From the NCBI RefSeq assembly GCF_002933295.1, contig NZ_PSSW01000001.1:310001-374000 (forward strand): 64,000 nt of DNA, written 5' to 3'. The notes under the pieces are model-generated. The model did no database searches. It was not told the origin of the DNA and worked only from the letters and a program-made list of their open reading frames with translations. How positions within the stretch are numbered: the first letter of the stretch is position 1; every line of letters starts with the position of its first letter. The stretch is from Marinobacter flavimaris (GTDB lineage: Bacteria; Pseudomonadota; Gammaproteobacteria; Pseudomonadales; Oleiphilaceae). Below are positions 1 to 8,400 of this stretch, piece by piece. The translations under genes and the position numbers were made by a program.

Positions 1-1173
1 CAGGTTATGAATCTCCGCCTTCACAGGCCAGTACTCACCGTGGATCTTCACTGATTCCGCACCGTTCACCAGTGCATCACCGCGGGTGCCAGGCGCCTGG
101 AAACCAGCGAACACCACGCTGTTGCGGGGATTTGGGAGTAGCGTTTTCAGGTGGTGTAGGACCCGTCCACCACTGGCCATTCCACTGGCGGAAATAATCA
201 CGCAGGGATATCGCACCGCATCCAGTTCAATGGATTCCTCCACCTTGCGGACAAATTCGGTTTTTTCGTCAATCAGTTCGCATTGAGCGGCGTTCAGTTT
301 GTGCTCTTTATGATGCTTGCAGAAGATCTCAGTAGCCTTGATGGCCATGGGGCTGTTCAGGAAAACCGGCAGTTTGGGTATCTTCCCGTCCCCCATAATC
401 TTGTGAATCACATACAGCAGCATTTGCGCACGGCCCACTGCAAAGGCCGGGAGAAGCACGATACCGCCACGCCCCGCCGTGCGGGTAATGATTTCGGCCA
501 GTTCCGCCTCCGGATCCGTCTCGCCGTGGGCCCGATCCCCGTAGGTTGACTCACAGATCAGCACATCGGCCTTCTCGAGTGGCTCCGGCGGGCGCATGAT
601 AATGTCGTTCTGACGCCCAACGTCACCACTGAACACCACCGTTCTGTCTGCGCCCTTGTGATGAACATGTACACAGGACGAACCCAGAATATGACCCGCC
701 GGGGTAAAGGTTACCTGGAACCCTTTTACCGGCTCGAACGTCTCATGATAGTAGAGGGACTCAAAATGCTTGAGGGCTTCCCAGGCGTCTTTCTCGGTGA
801 ACAGCGGTTCCGGTTTTTCGTGTTTGGAGAATTTCTTGCGAAACGCGTACTTCGCATCCTCCTCTTGCAAAAAACCGGCATCTGGCAACAGAACCTTGCA
901 CAGTTCGTGGGTGGCTTTGGTGCAGTAAACCTTGCCCTTGAAGCCGTTTTTCACCAGGGCTGGCAGGTAGCCGGAGTGGTCAATGTGGGCATGGGTGAGC
1001 ACCACGGCATCAATAGTGGAGGGATCCACGGGAAACTTCGCCCAGTTGCGCCGGCGCAGGGTCTTTACGCCCTGGTACATGCCACAATCCACCAGCACCC
1101 GATGCTTCTCATCTGAAAGCAGGTAGCGGGAGCCCGTGACTGTTCCTGTGCCGCCAAGGAAGCGAAGTTTCAT
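1..1173 (-). CDS. Beta-CASP metallo-beta-lactamase ribonuclease, partial (C-terminus beyond window)
   Basis: The reverse strand reads open from an ATG at 1173 to the left edge (391 codons, no stop). The N-terminus MKLRFLGGTGTVTGSRYLL opens a metallo-beta-lactamase fold. The metal motif HAHIDHSG, a histidine in AGHILGSS, the aspartate in SGDVGR and CESTYGD follow in the order usual for the beta-CASP RNA-nuclease family (YSH1/CPSF73-like). In bacteria these act as zinc-dependent RNA endo- or exonucleases; the physiological substrate here is unknown. It diverges from cysQ across about 90 bases. A paralogue of the same family lies near 37 kb. The end of the protein is missing only because the window starts here. 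Confidence 0.85.
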   Translation of the reverse strand, partial: MKLRFLGGTGTVTGSRYLLSDEKHRVLVDCGMYQGVKTLRRRNWAKFPVDPSTIDAVVLTHAHIDHSGYLPALVKNGFKGKVYCTKATHELCKVLLPDAGFLQEEDAKYAFRKKFSKHEKPEPLFTEKDAWEALKHFESLYYHETFEPVKGFQVTFTPAGHILGSSCVHVHHKGADRTVVFSGDVGRQNDIIMRPPEPLEKADVLICESTYGDRAHGETDPEAELAEIITRTAGRGGIVLLPAFAVGRAQMLLYVIHKIMGDGKIPKLPVFLNSPMAIKATEIFCKHHKEHKLNAAQCELIDEKTEFVRKVEESIELDAVRYPCVIISASGMASGGRVLHHLKTLLPNPRNSVVFAGFQAPGTRGDALVNGAESVKIHGEYWPVKAEIHNL

Positions 1174-1263
1174 AGAGCCATCCTTCTCGTTCTTTATTGA
1201 GGGAGTGTTACTATTGCCTATGATAGTTCATAACGTTTTGATCTGAAGCAGGAAGCGAATCAC

Positions 1264-2040
1264 ATGCATTACAGCTCCATCCTTCCGGACGTGATAAAAG
1301 TGGCCGATGCGGCCAGTGAGAAAGTGCTGCACATTTACCAGTCTGACTTCAAAGTGAGCTACAAGGCAGACGATTCGCCAATTACCGCTGCAGACACCGC
1401 TGCCCACGACATCATCACCCATGGGCTTAGAAGCATCAGCCGGGATATCCCGATCCTTTCGGAAGAGGGCAGCGATATCCCCTGGGAAGAGCGCAAACAC
1501 TGGCGCCGCTTTTGGCTGGTGGATCCCGTCGACGGCACAAAGGATTTCACCCAGCGCACCGGCGAGTTCACGGTAAATATCGCCATGATCGAAGATGGCC
1601 AGCCAGTGATGGGGGTTGTCATCGCGCCTGCCCTGAAAGAGGCTTTCTGGGGGATTGTGGGAGAAGGGGCCCACATGCGGGACCGTACCGGCAGGGTCCA
1701 TCACATCCGTGTGGCAGAACCTAAACCCCTGAAACGGGTTGTTGCCAGCAAAAACCACCTGAACGAGGAAACCCGGGCATTCATCGAGGCATTGGGTGAA
1801 CATGAGCTGGTGCAGGCGGGCAGCTCCCTCAAATTATGCCGTATCGCCGAGGGGCATGCGGATATCTATCCACGGCTGGGCCCTACCTCTGAATGGGATA
1901 CCGGTGCTGCGCAAGCCGTGCTGATGGCTGCCGGCGGCAAAGTGCAGACACTGGATGGGGAACCCCTCAAATATGGTAAACAGAATGTGTTAAATCCGTA
2001 TTTCGTTGCATCGGGAAGCTGGTACAGTCCCCGGCCATGA
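1264..2040 (+). CDS. cysQ: 3'(2'),5'-bisphosphate nucleotidase CysQ
   Basis: A 258-residue inositol-monophosphatase-family protein. The metal-binding motif EEGSDIPW lies at about residues 67-74, WLVDPVDGTKDF at 84-95, and a C-terminal EWDTGAAQAVL segment supplies the last metal ligand, all as in CysQ. The enzyme removes the 3'-phosphate from PAP, an inhibitory by-product of sulfate assimilation. The ATG is preceded by an AGGAAG ribosome-binding site. The stop codon overlaps the rfaH start (ATGA), so the two are probably co-transcribed and translationally coupled. Length is normal for the family. Confidence 0.92.
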   Translation: MHYSSILPDVIKVADAASEKVLHIYQSDFKVSYKADDSPITAADTAAHDIITHGLRSISRDIPILSEEGSDIPWEERKHWRRFWLVDPVDGTKDFTQRTGEFTVNIAMIEDGQPVMGVVIAPALKEAFWGIVGEGAHMRDRTGRVHHIRVAEPKPLKRVVASKNHLNEETRAFIEALGEHELVQAGSSLKLCRIAEGHADIYPRLGPTSEWDTGAAQAVLMAAGGKVQTLDGEPLKYGKQNVLNPYFVASGSWYSPRP

Positions 2041-2516
2041 CCTGGTACGCACTTCAACACAAGCCCGCTCAGGGCGACCGCGCTCTTCAGCACCTTCAGA
2101 ACCAAGACATTGCCTGCTTTTACCCAAAAATCAGTGTGGAGAAAATCAAGGGCGGAAAGCGCTCGAAAAAACTGGAACCGTTGTTCCCCGGGTATTTGTT
2201 TGTAAATCTTGAGCAGACCGACCCAATGTGGTCGAAGCTCCGCTCCACTCGGGGAGTCCTTCGCATTGTGGGCTTTGCCAACAAACCCGCACCCATAAGC
2301 GATGCAGTGATCCAGCATATCAAAGAGAGCCTCGACTCAGTGGCAGAGCAGGGTGGTATAAAGGCGGGCCAGGCTGTGCAATTGAATGAAGGGCCGTTTG
2401 AAGGTATCAACGCCATCTTCCAGTCCTATGATGGTGAAGCGCGTGCAATCGTGCTGATAAACTTTATGCAAAAACAGCAAGTGGTGAGTGTTCCTGTCTC
2501 CGCTCTAAAAAGGTGA
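2037..2516 (+). CDS. rfaH: Transcription antiterminator RfaH (NusG paralogue)
   Basis: A 159-residue NusG-family protein beginning MTWYALQHKPAQGDRALQHL, with the RfaH-like N-terminal domain (FYPKISVEKI, LFPGYLFVNL, RSTRGVLRIVGF) and a short C-terminal KOW-like domain (GQAVQLNEGPFEGINAIF). RfaH is known to bind RNA polymerase paused at ops elements, to suppress Rho termination and to recruit ribosomes to long surface-polysaccharide operons. It overlaps cysQ by four bases. The next gene downstream belongs to a long polysaccharide operon whose leader carries an exact ops element 289 bases after this stop, so the local operon is the obvious target. In E. coli rfaH is unlinked to its targets. Confidence 0.92.
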   Translation: MTWYALQHKPAQGDRALQHLQNQDIACFYPKISVEKIKGGKRSKKLEPLFPGYLFVNLEQTDPMWSKLRSTRGVLRIVGFANKPAPISDAVIQHIKESLDSVAEQGGIKAGQAVQLNEGPFEGINAIFQSYDGEARAIVLINFMQKQQVVSVPVSALKR

Positions 2517-2836
2517 CGGATCAAAAAGTCGCCTTCCTTTCCGCTGCGGCAGCTGACAATAATTGCACCTCCAACTCTTTAACAATTCTTTACTGCCGCA
2601 ACTCCCTGAAATCAAAGTGTCAGACTTTTTGTCACTTGCTTGTCACAGGCGATGACGTAGAATCGTCACGCTTCTGAAACAGAACATTCATCTACCGACA
2701 AGGATACAGTTGGGATTCAGTTGTTCCCTTCCTTTTGCCTGTTTCCTGTCGCTTTTCAGATTATTTTATTGTTTGACCTTAAAACACTGGGCCCTGGTCG
2801 GTGGGGCGGTAGCGTGCTTGAGAGATTCCAGCTTAA
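2517..2836 (+). promoter_or_regulatory. Leader/promoter region of the first polysaccharide operon
   Basis: This 320-base stretch has no gene. It holds a possible sigma-70 promoter, TTGCTT (2636-2641), 16 bases, TAGAAT (2658-2663). The -10 hexamer sits exactly between the arms of a perfect inverted repeat TGACG/CGTCA (2653-2657 and 2664-2668). Two direct copies of TTGTCAC (2629-2635 and 2640-2646) are 11 bases apart, which looks like an operator. About 135 bases after the predicted start site is the ops element. The promoter call is by eye and the -35 is a weak match. Confidence 0.5.
2805..2816 (+). promoter_or_regulatory. ops element (RfaH recruitment site)
   Basis: The sequence GGCGGTAGCGTG matches the 12-base E. 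coli ops consensus at every position and is followed by CTTG. The bases upstream (CACTGGGCCCTGGTCGG) loosely resemble the rest of a JUMPstart sequence. It lies in the untranslated leader, 20 bases before the start codon of the first polysaccharide gene, with rfaH directly upstream. The Shine-Dalgarno of that first gene is poor (GAGAG, 12 bases away), which fits a message whose ribosome is delivered by RfaH. Confidence 0.88.
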
Positions 2837-4312
2837 ATGAATGACATGTCCAGACCCCAGATTCCCGGAGTTTCCCTGAACAGGGTTTCGCTCCAAAAAA
2901 GAACGCATGAGTTTCCCCTTGCGCCACAGGCGAGTGGTCGCGTTCAGTTTGCCTTTTGGGTGCAGTGGGCTGTAGCCACGTTTATTCAGTGCAGCCTCCT
3001 TATTTGGCTTGCCGTTGAAAAAACGGGTGGCGATGTGGCGTCGCACTACAGAATGTTGGCGGTAGTTTCTTCGTTGCTCGCCATTCCTCTTTTCGCTGTT
3101 TTTCGAGCCTACAGTATTCGCAGTGGCTACCTGGTGGGAATCGCCAGGATTCTTGCTGCATGGTCGACTCTGGTGGCTATGCTTGCATTCATCGCATTCG
3201 TTACCAAAACCAGTGAAAGCTATTCCAGGGAAGTGATATTGCAGTGGGTAGCAGTAGGCTTCGGGCTCCAGGCGCTGGCTTTCGTGCCGGTGCACAAGGT
3301 TGTTCGCAGAATGGATAAACGCCACCGCTTTGCGAATGCTTCAGTGATTATCGGTTGTGGTGACATCGCCCTTACCCTTGCAACCAAGCTTCGCCACGAG
3401 CGAAAGGAAAGTATGCTGGGCATGGTTTGCCTTGATGATGAGGATCCCCACAACGGTGACGCCGAAACACCCTATTATCCAACTCTGGGAACGGTCAGCC
3501 AGTTACGGTCCATTCTCCGCGATAACCGCGTCAGCCGTGTCTACATCGCGCTACCCGCCAAGGAAACGGACCAGATTGAAGGTCTGTACGTTGATCTGCT
3601 TGATGCCAGCGTTGATGTGGTCTGGGTGCCCGATTTTGCCAATCTGAAGCTGCTGAACCACAGCATTTACAATCTGGGCGGAATGCCCGCTATCAACCTT
3701 AATGAGAGCCCGCTCACCTCCTACCCGGGCAGTGCCTTCCTGAAGTCCATTATGGACAGAACCTGCGCGTTAATTGGTATTCTGGTGCTCAGCCCACTTT
3801 TGTTGAGTGTCGCCGTTGCGGTGAAACTCAGTTCGCCAGGCCCTGTGCTCTTCCGCCAAAAGCGCCATGGCTGGAACGGCAACATTATCGAAGTGCTGAA
3901 GTTCCGCTCAATGCGTATCCACGATGATCAGAAAGTAAAGCAGGCCACCAAGGACGATCCCCGGGTAACGCCGGTTGGAAGATTCCTGCGCCGCTCCTCA
4001 ATCGATGAACTGCCTCAGCTCTTCAATGTGCTAAAAGGGGATATGTCCCTCGTCGGCCCCCGGCCGCATGCTATTGCCCATAACGACTACTATTCCGATA
4101 AAATCATTGCCTACATGGCGCGGCACCGCATCAAACCGGGAATTACCGGCTTGGCGCAGATAAGCGGGTACCGTGGAGAAACAGAAACCATCGACAAGAT
4201 GCAGAAGCGGGTAGAGCTGGACCTTGATTACATCAACCACTGGAGCCTGTGGCTCGATATCAAGATTCTTATAAAAACGCCGCTGACACTTATCTCGAAA
4301 GACATCTACTAA
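2837..4312 (+). CDS. Undecaprenyl-phosphate sugar phosphotransferase (WcaJ/WbaP-like initiating enzyme)
   Basis: A 491-residue polyisoprenyl-phosphate hexose-1-phosphate transferase. Four hydrophobic helices occupy about residues 38-155, a CoA-binding-like Rossmann segment follows (ASVIIGCGDIALTLATK), and the C-terminal bacterial sugar transferase domain has a membrane helix and the motifs SSPGPVLFRQKRHG, EVLKFRSMR and SSIDELPQLFNVLKGDMS. It attaches the first sugar phosphate, probably glucose-1-phosphate, to undecaprenyl phosphate at the cytoplasmic membrane. It is the first gene after the ops element. The exact sugar cannot be read from sequence. A second, minimal initiating transferase lies at about 34.4 kb. 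Confidence 0.88.
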   Translation: MNDMSRPQIPGVSLNRVSLQKRTHEFPLAPQASGRVQFAFWVQWAVATFIQCSLLIWLAVEKTGGDVASHYRMLAVVSSLLAIPLFAVFRAYSIRSGYLVGIARILAAWSTLVAMLAFIAFVTKTSESYSREVILQWVAVGFGLQALAFVPVHKVVRRMDKRHRFANASVIIGCGDIALTLATKLRHERKESMLGMVCLDDEDPHNGDAETPYYPTLGTVSQLRSILRDNRVSRVYIALPAKETDQIEGLYVDLLDASVDVVWVPDFANLKLLNHSIYNLGGMPAINLNESPLTSYPGSAFLKSIMDRTCALIGILVLSPLLLSVAVAVKLSSPGPVLFRQKRHGWNGNIIEVLKFRSMRIHDDQKVKQATKDDPRVTPVGRFLRRSSIDELPQLFNVLKGDMSLVGPRPHAIAHNDYYSDKIIAYMARHRIKPGITGLAQISGYRGETETIDKMQKRVELDLDYINHWSLWLDIKILIKTPLTLISKDIY

Positions 4313-4335
4313 CCAGACTTTTTCGGCTTGAATCA

Positions 4336-5814
4336 ATGCGACGTTTTATAACAATACTTTCTGCGGGGGTGTTTTTGGCAGCCCCGTTGCACACTCTTGC
4401 CGCTCCGTGGCTTGGTGCTGGCGATGCTCGTGCACGCCACTCCATCCAAAAGCTGTCAGACCGTGGCCACCTTGATGCTTCTACAACCACCTGGCCAATT
4501 AACTGGGCAGATGTTGAACGTGGGCTGGGCGAAAGCAGCGACAGTTCAGTGGCTACCCAGCGCGCCTACCTGGTGTTTGAAAGGGAGCAGCAGGCGGAAA
4601 GTGGCTTTCGTGGCGAGCTTACGCTCGAGGGCTCCAATGAGCCGGCCTTCCTGCGCGGTTTCCACGATCTTCCCCGGGAGAAAGGGCAATTGGCCGCAAC
4701 CCTTCAGTGGCAGGGTGAAGCGTGGGCTGTAGGGGTTTCACCTTCGGTTGTCGCAGACCCGGCTGACGGCAAGGAGTTCAGGCTTGATGGTTCTTACATT
4801 GCTGCGACAGCGGGCAATTGGGTGTTAGGGGTTGGCGCTATTGATCGTTGGTGGGGGCCAGGCTGGCAATCCACCATGATTCTCTCCAACAACGCCAGAC
4901 CCATTCCAGCCGTATGGATTGACAGAAAAGCCAGCCTGGCACCGGAAACCGATTTTCTGTCATGGATTGGCCCCTGGAAGTTGAACCTGTTTCTGGGGCA
5001 GTTGGAAGAAGAGCGGGCTATACCCGATGCCAAAATGTTAGGTATGAGGGTGACCTTTGCGCCCATTGAGCGACTCGAAATCGGGCTTTCCCGAACCATT
5101 ATGTTTGGTGGTGAGGGCAGGCCAGAGGGGCTTTCTACGATATGGGACGCCTTGATCGGCAAAGATAACGTTGAGGAAGGGGAAACGGCAGAAGACGATG
5201 CCAGCAACCAGATAGCAACCATTGATGCCCGTTACGGCTTCCCTCTGGGTAACCAGACCATGGGGCTTTACGTCCAGATGATGGGTGAAGACGAGGCCGG
5301 TTACCTGCCTTCCCGTAAATCCTGGCTGTTTGGCGTGGACTGGACAACCCAGTTGCTCCGCTCTGACCAGCAGTGGTTCGTCGAGTTTACCAACACTCTG
5401 GCCGAGGACCTCATCGGCGATCCCAGGCCTGATTACGCCTACGACCATTTCAATTACACCACTGGCTATCAATACTACGGCAGGGCGATAGGCTCTAGCT
5501 TCGATGCGGACGCGGAAGCGTTATCTTTAGGCCTGCTTACCTTCCTGCCGGACGGCAGCAACCTGACCGCAACGCTGACCTACGCCAACCTCAACAAGGA
5601 CGGCGGCAACCGAGTGAGCCAGCCCGACGACGAGGTGTTTTACAGCGTACCGGATGGCGCTCAGAAAGTTGCGATAGCCAATCTCGGTTACGGAAACGAA
5701 GTGCTCGGTGGGTGGCTGGATTTGAACCTTCAACTGACCGACAAACAAATTCAACTTCTGGGCGGGGAAAAGGACCGTTGGTCCCTCTCTGCTTCCTGGA
5801 AGTACCGCTTCTAA
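4336..5814 (+). CDS. Capsule assembly Wzi family outer-membrane protein
   Basis: The frame is open from 4249, but the start at 4336 (MRRFITILSAGVFLAAPLHT) gives a clean signal peptide ending near TLA-AP and avoids overlap with the upstream gene. The mature part resembles Wzi-family beta-barrels: alternating aromatic strands, RWWGPGWQSTMILSNNARP, and a C-terminal SASWKYRF ending in phenylalanine. At about 492 residues it is close to E. coli Wzi. Wzi anchors or organises capsular polysaccharide at the cell surface. Its place between the initiating transferase and the exporter supports a capsule-type polymer. Confidence 0.82.
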   Translation: MRRFITILSAGVFLAAPLHTLAAPWLGAGDARARHSIQKLSDRGHLDASTTTWPINWADVERGLGESSDSSVATQRAYLVFEREQQAESGFRGELTLEGSNEPAFLRGFHDLPREKGQLAATLQWQGEAWAVGVSPSVVADPADGKEFRLDGSYIAATAGNWVLGVGAIDRWWGPGWQSTMILSNNARPIPAVWIDRKASLAPETDFLSWIGPWKLNLFLGQLEEERAIPDAKMLGMRVTFAPIERLEIGLSRTIMFGGEGRPEGLSTIWDALIGKDNVEEGETAEDDASNQIATIDARYGFPLGNQTMGLYVQMMGEDEAGYLPSRKSWLFGVDWTTQLLRSDQQWFVEFTNTLAEDLIGDPRPDYAYDHFNYTTGYQYYGRAIGSSFDADAEALSLGLLTFLPDGSNLTATLTYANLNKDGGNRVSQPDDEVFYSVPDGAQKVAIANLGYGNEVLGGWLDLNLQLTDKQIQLLGGEKDRWSLSASWKYRF

Positions 5815-5844
5815 TTCAAATTCTACAGGCCCGGATTGAGAACA

Positions 5845-8400
5845 GTGACGGTTAAAAAACTACTTACTTCCCTAGCTCTTTTGCTGCCCCTTGCCAGCTA
5901 TGGGCAATCGATATCCCCCGCCCAGATCGAGCAGTTCAAGCAATTGCCCAGAGCCCAGCAGGAGTCCCTTGCCCGGCAGTACGGAGTGGACCTCGACAGC
6001 CTGACAGGAACCAATAGCCAGACGCAGCGCCCCCAAAGGCAAGAGGTTGTCGAGCCCGTTTCTGGAGTAAATGATCAAGAGCGGGAACGAGCCGAGGCCG
6101 AAAAGCGAAAAGAAGATGAGCAAGCAGAGAAGAATGACGGGCTGAGACCATTTGGCTACGACCTCTTTGCCGGTAATCCCACCACCTTCGCCCCCGTGAC
6201 TGAGATCCCTGTTCCCTCGGATTACACTCTCGGGCCTGGCGACGTGTTGCGCATTCAGCTTTGGGGCAAAGAAAACCAGAACCTGGAATTGCCTATCAGC
6301 CGTGATGGTACCATCAGCTTCCCACAGTCTGGCCCAATGAGCGTTGCCGGCCTGAGTTTCGATGAGGTGCGGCAACAGATCAAAAAGCGAGTCTCAGAGC
6401 AGTACATTGGTGTAGAGGCTAGCGTTTCCCTTGGCGAACTTCGCAGCATGCGCGTATTTGTATTGGGTGAGGCCAGGAATCCCGGCTCCTACAGCGTGAG
6501 CTCCCTTTCTACCATCACGAACGCACTTTATGTGTCCGGTGGCATCAAGCAAACAGGTTCACTGCGGAACGTTCAGCACAAGCGCGACGGCAAGCTCGTG
6601 GGTACGCTCGATCTTTACGATCTGCTCATGGCCGGCGACAGCTCAGCAGACAGCCGTCTGCAACCGGGCGACGTGGTCTTTATACCGCCCGTGGGACAGC
6701 GCGCCGGTATCAATGGCGAGGTTTATCGGCCCGCTCTGTACGAGCTTCAGGGAACCAACACCCTTGCTGACCTGATTCGTATGGCTGGAGGTCTGACACC
6801 GCAAGCCTATCCACAACGGATCAATATTGAGCGCACCAACAAAGATTTCCTGCGGATTATTGCGGAAGCCGATTACACCTCGCCGAAAGGACAAAGCGCT
6901 AGAATCCAGGCCGGCGACAGAGTCCAGATACCCTCAATTTCAGATGTCACAGGGCAGTACGTTGAAGTAAAAGGGGCGGCGACGAGAACCGGTAAATTCG
7001 CATGGATGCCGGGAATGCGGGTTACCTCACTAATCGATAATCTGAACAGTGATTTGTTGCCGGTAGCGGACAAGCAGTACGCGGCCATCGTACGAACCAA
7101 TCCGTCCGATGACAGCATATCCGTGCTGAACCTCCGCTTGCGCAAGGCCGTTCGCAACCCCGGGAGTGAGCACGACCTGCAGCTGGAGGAAAGAGACCGT
7201 TTGTTCTTTTTCTCAGACGCAGGAAAGGTGGATATTCTCGATACGAAAGACGATGAGACCACTGAGCGCCTGAACGGAGAGAAGGCAGCAATCGAGGAAG
7301 AAGCGGGGCCAGAAACCTTCACCCGGGAAATTCTATTCGCTCCGGTTATCCAGCGGCTTAAGGCTCAGGCAAGCCCCGACAATCCGCAACAGACCATCCA
7401 GATAACCGGCCCGGTTCGTTACCCTGGTGAATACCCGATGCCGGCGACCCGTAACCTGACCGACGCTATTTTCGTGGCCGGTGGTTTGAAAGACTCTGCC
7501 TCGTTGTACCAGGCAGAAGTGGCGCGTTATACCGTTGATGAGAACGGCACCGGCCAAACCCGGATCCTGAACGTTGACCTTGCGGACGCCATGGCCGGAA
7601 AAGCAAACCTCCAGTTGGAAAGCCGGGACAGAATCCTGATCAAATCCATACCGGACTTCGCCAAAACCCGAACAGTTGAACTGAAAGGCGAAGTTCGTTA
7701 CCCCGGGCAATATACCTTCCGGGATGGCGAAACCCTGAGGGAAGTGCTGGAGAGAGCCGGGGGCCTCACAGCCAATGCTTTCCCTAATGGGGCGGTATTC
7801 TCCCGTGAAAAACTCCGCCAGTTGGAGGCTCAGCGCCTCAGGGAAGCCGAAGAGCGCCTGCAGGGAGATCTGCTAGGGGTTCAACTGGAGGGCGATAACT
7901 TCTCTGGCCAGAGTGCCGAGCGTACCCAGGAAGTACAGAACCTTCTTGAAGAGGTACAGGGAAGTGAGCCGGTGGGCAGGCTGGTTATAGATCTCGCAAG
8001 TGTTCTCAATGACCCCGATTACCAATCCATTCGGTTGCAGGATGGCGACACCCTCACGGTACCGACTATCCCCCAATCCGTAACGGTCTTTGGAGAAGTG
8101 CAGTTCCCGACCAGCCACCTGCACCAAGCCGGGCTAACCGTGGATGACTATCTGGAGCGTTCCGGCGGACCCACTCGCCAGGCGGATGAAAGCCGCGTTT
8201 ATGTCGTTAAGGCGGATGGTTCCGTCATGTTGCCCGAGAAGAGCCGCTGGTTCGGCGGCAGAAGCCAGCAACTGGAGCCTGGCGATACCGTTATCATGCC
8301 GATTGATGTTGACCGTTTAAATCAGCTTGAGCTTTGGACTAACGTGAGCCAGATCGTTTACCAGATTGCCCTAGGTGCTGCTGCAGTGGGGAACCTCTGA
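5845..8400 (+). CDS. Polysaccharide export outer-membrane protein with six SLBB repeats (Wza/OtnA-like)
   Basis: About 851 residues with a signal peptide (KKLLTSLALLLPLASYG), a charged coiled segment rich in Glu/Lys/Arg (about 70-100), a polysaccharide export domain (YTLGPGDVLRIQLWGKENQN) and six SLBB-like repeats with the signatures VLGEARNPGSY, INGEVYRPALY, VKGAATRTGKF, ITGPVRYPGEY, LKGEVRYPGQY and FGEVQFPTSH. It forms the outer-membrane exit channel. It is much longer than E. coli Wza (two SLBB domains) and resembles the OtnA/WbfF type that precedes an OtnB-like Wzz, as here. The start may be the GTG at 5845 or a TTG at 5836. Its last base overlaps the wzz start. Confidence 0.85.
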   Translation: MTVKKLLTSLALLLPLASYGQSISPAQIEQFKQLPRAQQESLARQYGVDLDSLTGTNSQTQRPQRQEVVEPVSGVNDQERERAEAEKRKEDEQAEKNDGLRPFGYDLFAGNPTTFAPVTEIPVPSDYTLGPGDVLRIQLWGKENQNLELPISRDGTISFPQSGPMSVAGLSFDEVRQQIKKRVSEQYIGVEASVSLGELRSMRVFVLGEARNPGSYSVSSLSTITNALYVSGGIKQTGSLRNVQHKRDGKLVGTLDLYDLLMAGDSSADSRLQPGDVVFIPPVGQRAGINGEVYRPALYELQGTNTLADLIRMAGGLTPQAYPQRINIERTNKDFLRIIAEADYTSPKGQSARIQAGDRVQIPSISDVTGQYVEVKGAATRTGKFAWMPGMRVTSLIDNLNSDLLPVADKQYAAIVRTNPSDDSISVLNLRLRKAVRNPGSEHDLQLEERDRLFFFSDAGKVDILDTKDDETTERLNGEKAAIEEEAGPETFTREILFAPVIQRLKAQASPDNPQQTIQITGPVRYPGEYPMPATRNLTDAIFVAGGLKDSASLYQAEVARYTVDENGTGQTRILNVDLADAMAGKANLQLESRDRILIKSIPDFAKTRTVELKGEVRYPGQYTFRDGETLREVLERAGGLTANAFPNGAVFSREKLRQLEAQRLREAEERLQGDLLGVQLEGDNFSGQSAERTQEVQNLLEEVQGSEPVGRLVIDLASVLNDPDYQSIRLQDGDTLTVPTIPQSVTVFGEVQFPTSHLHQAGLTVDDYLERSGGPTRQADESRVYVVKADGSVMLPEKSRWFGGRSQQLEPGDTVIMPIDVDRLNQLELWTNVSQIVYQIALGAAAVGNL

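Noticed and set aside
1228..1803. Reverse-strand ORF of 191 codons
   Set aside because: It is antisense to cysQ, which carries the full catalytic motif set.
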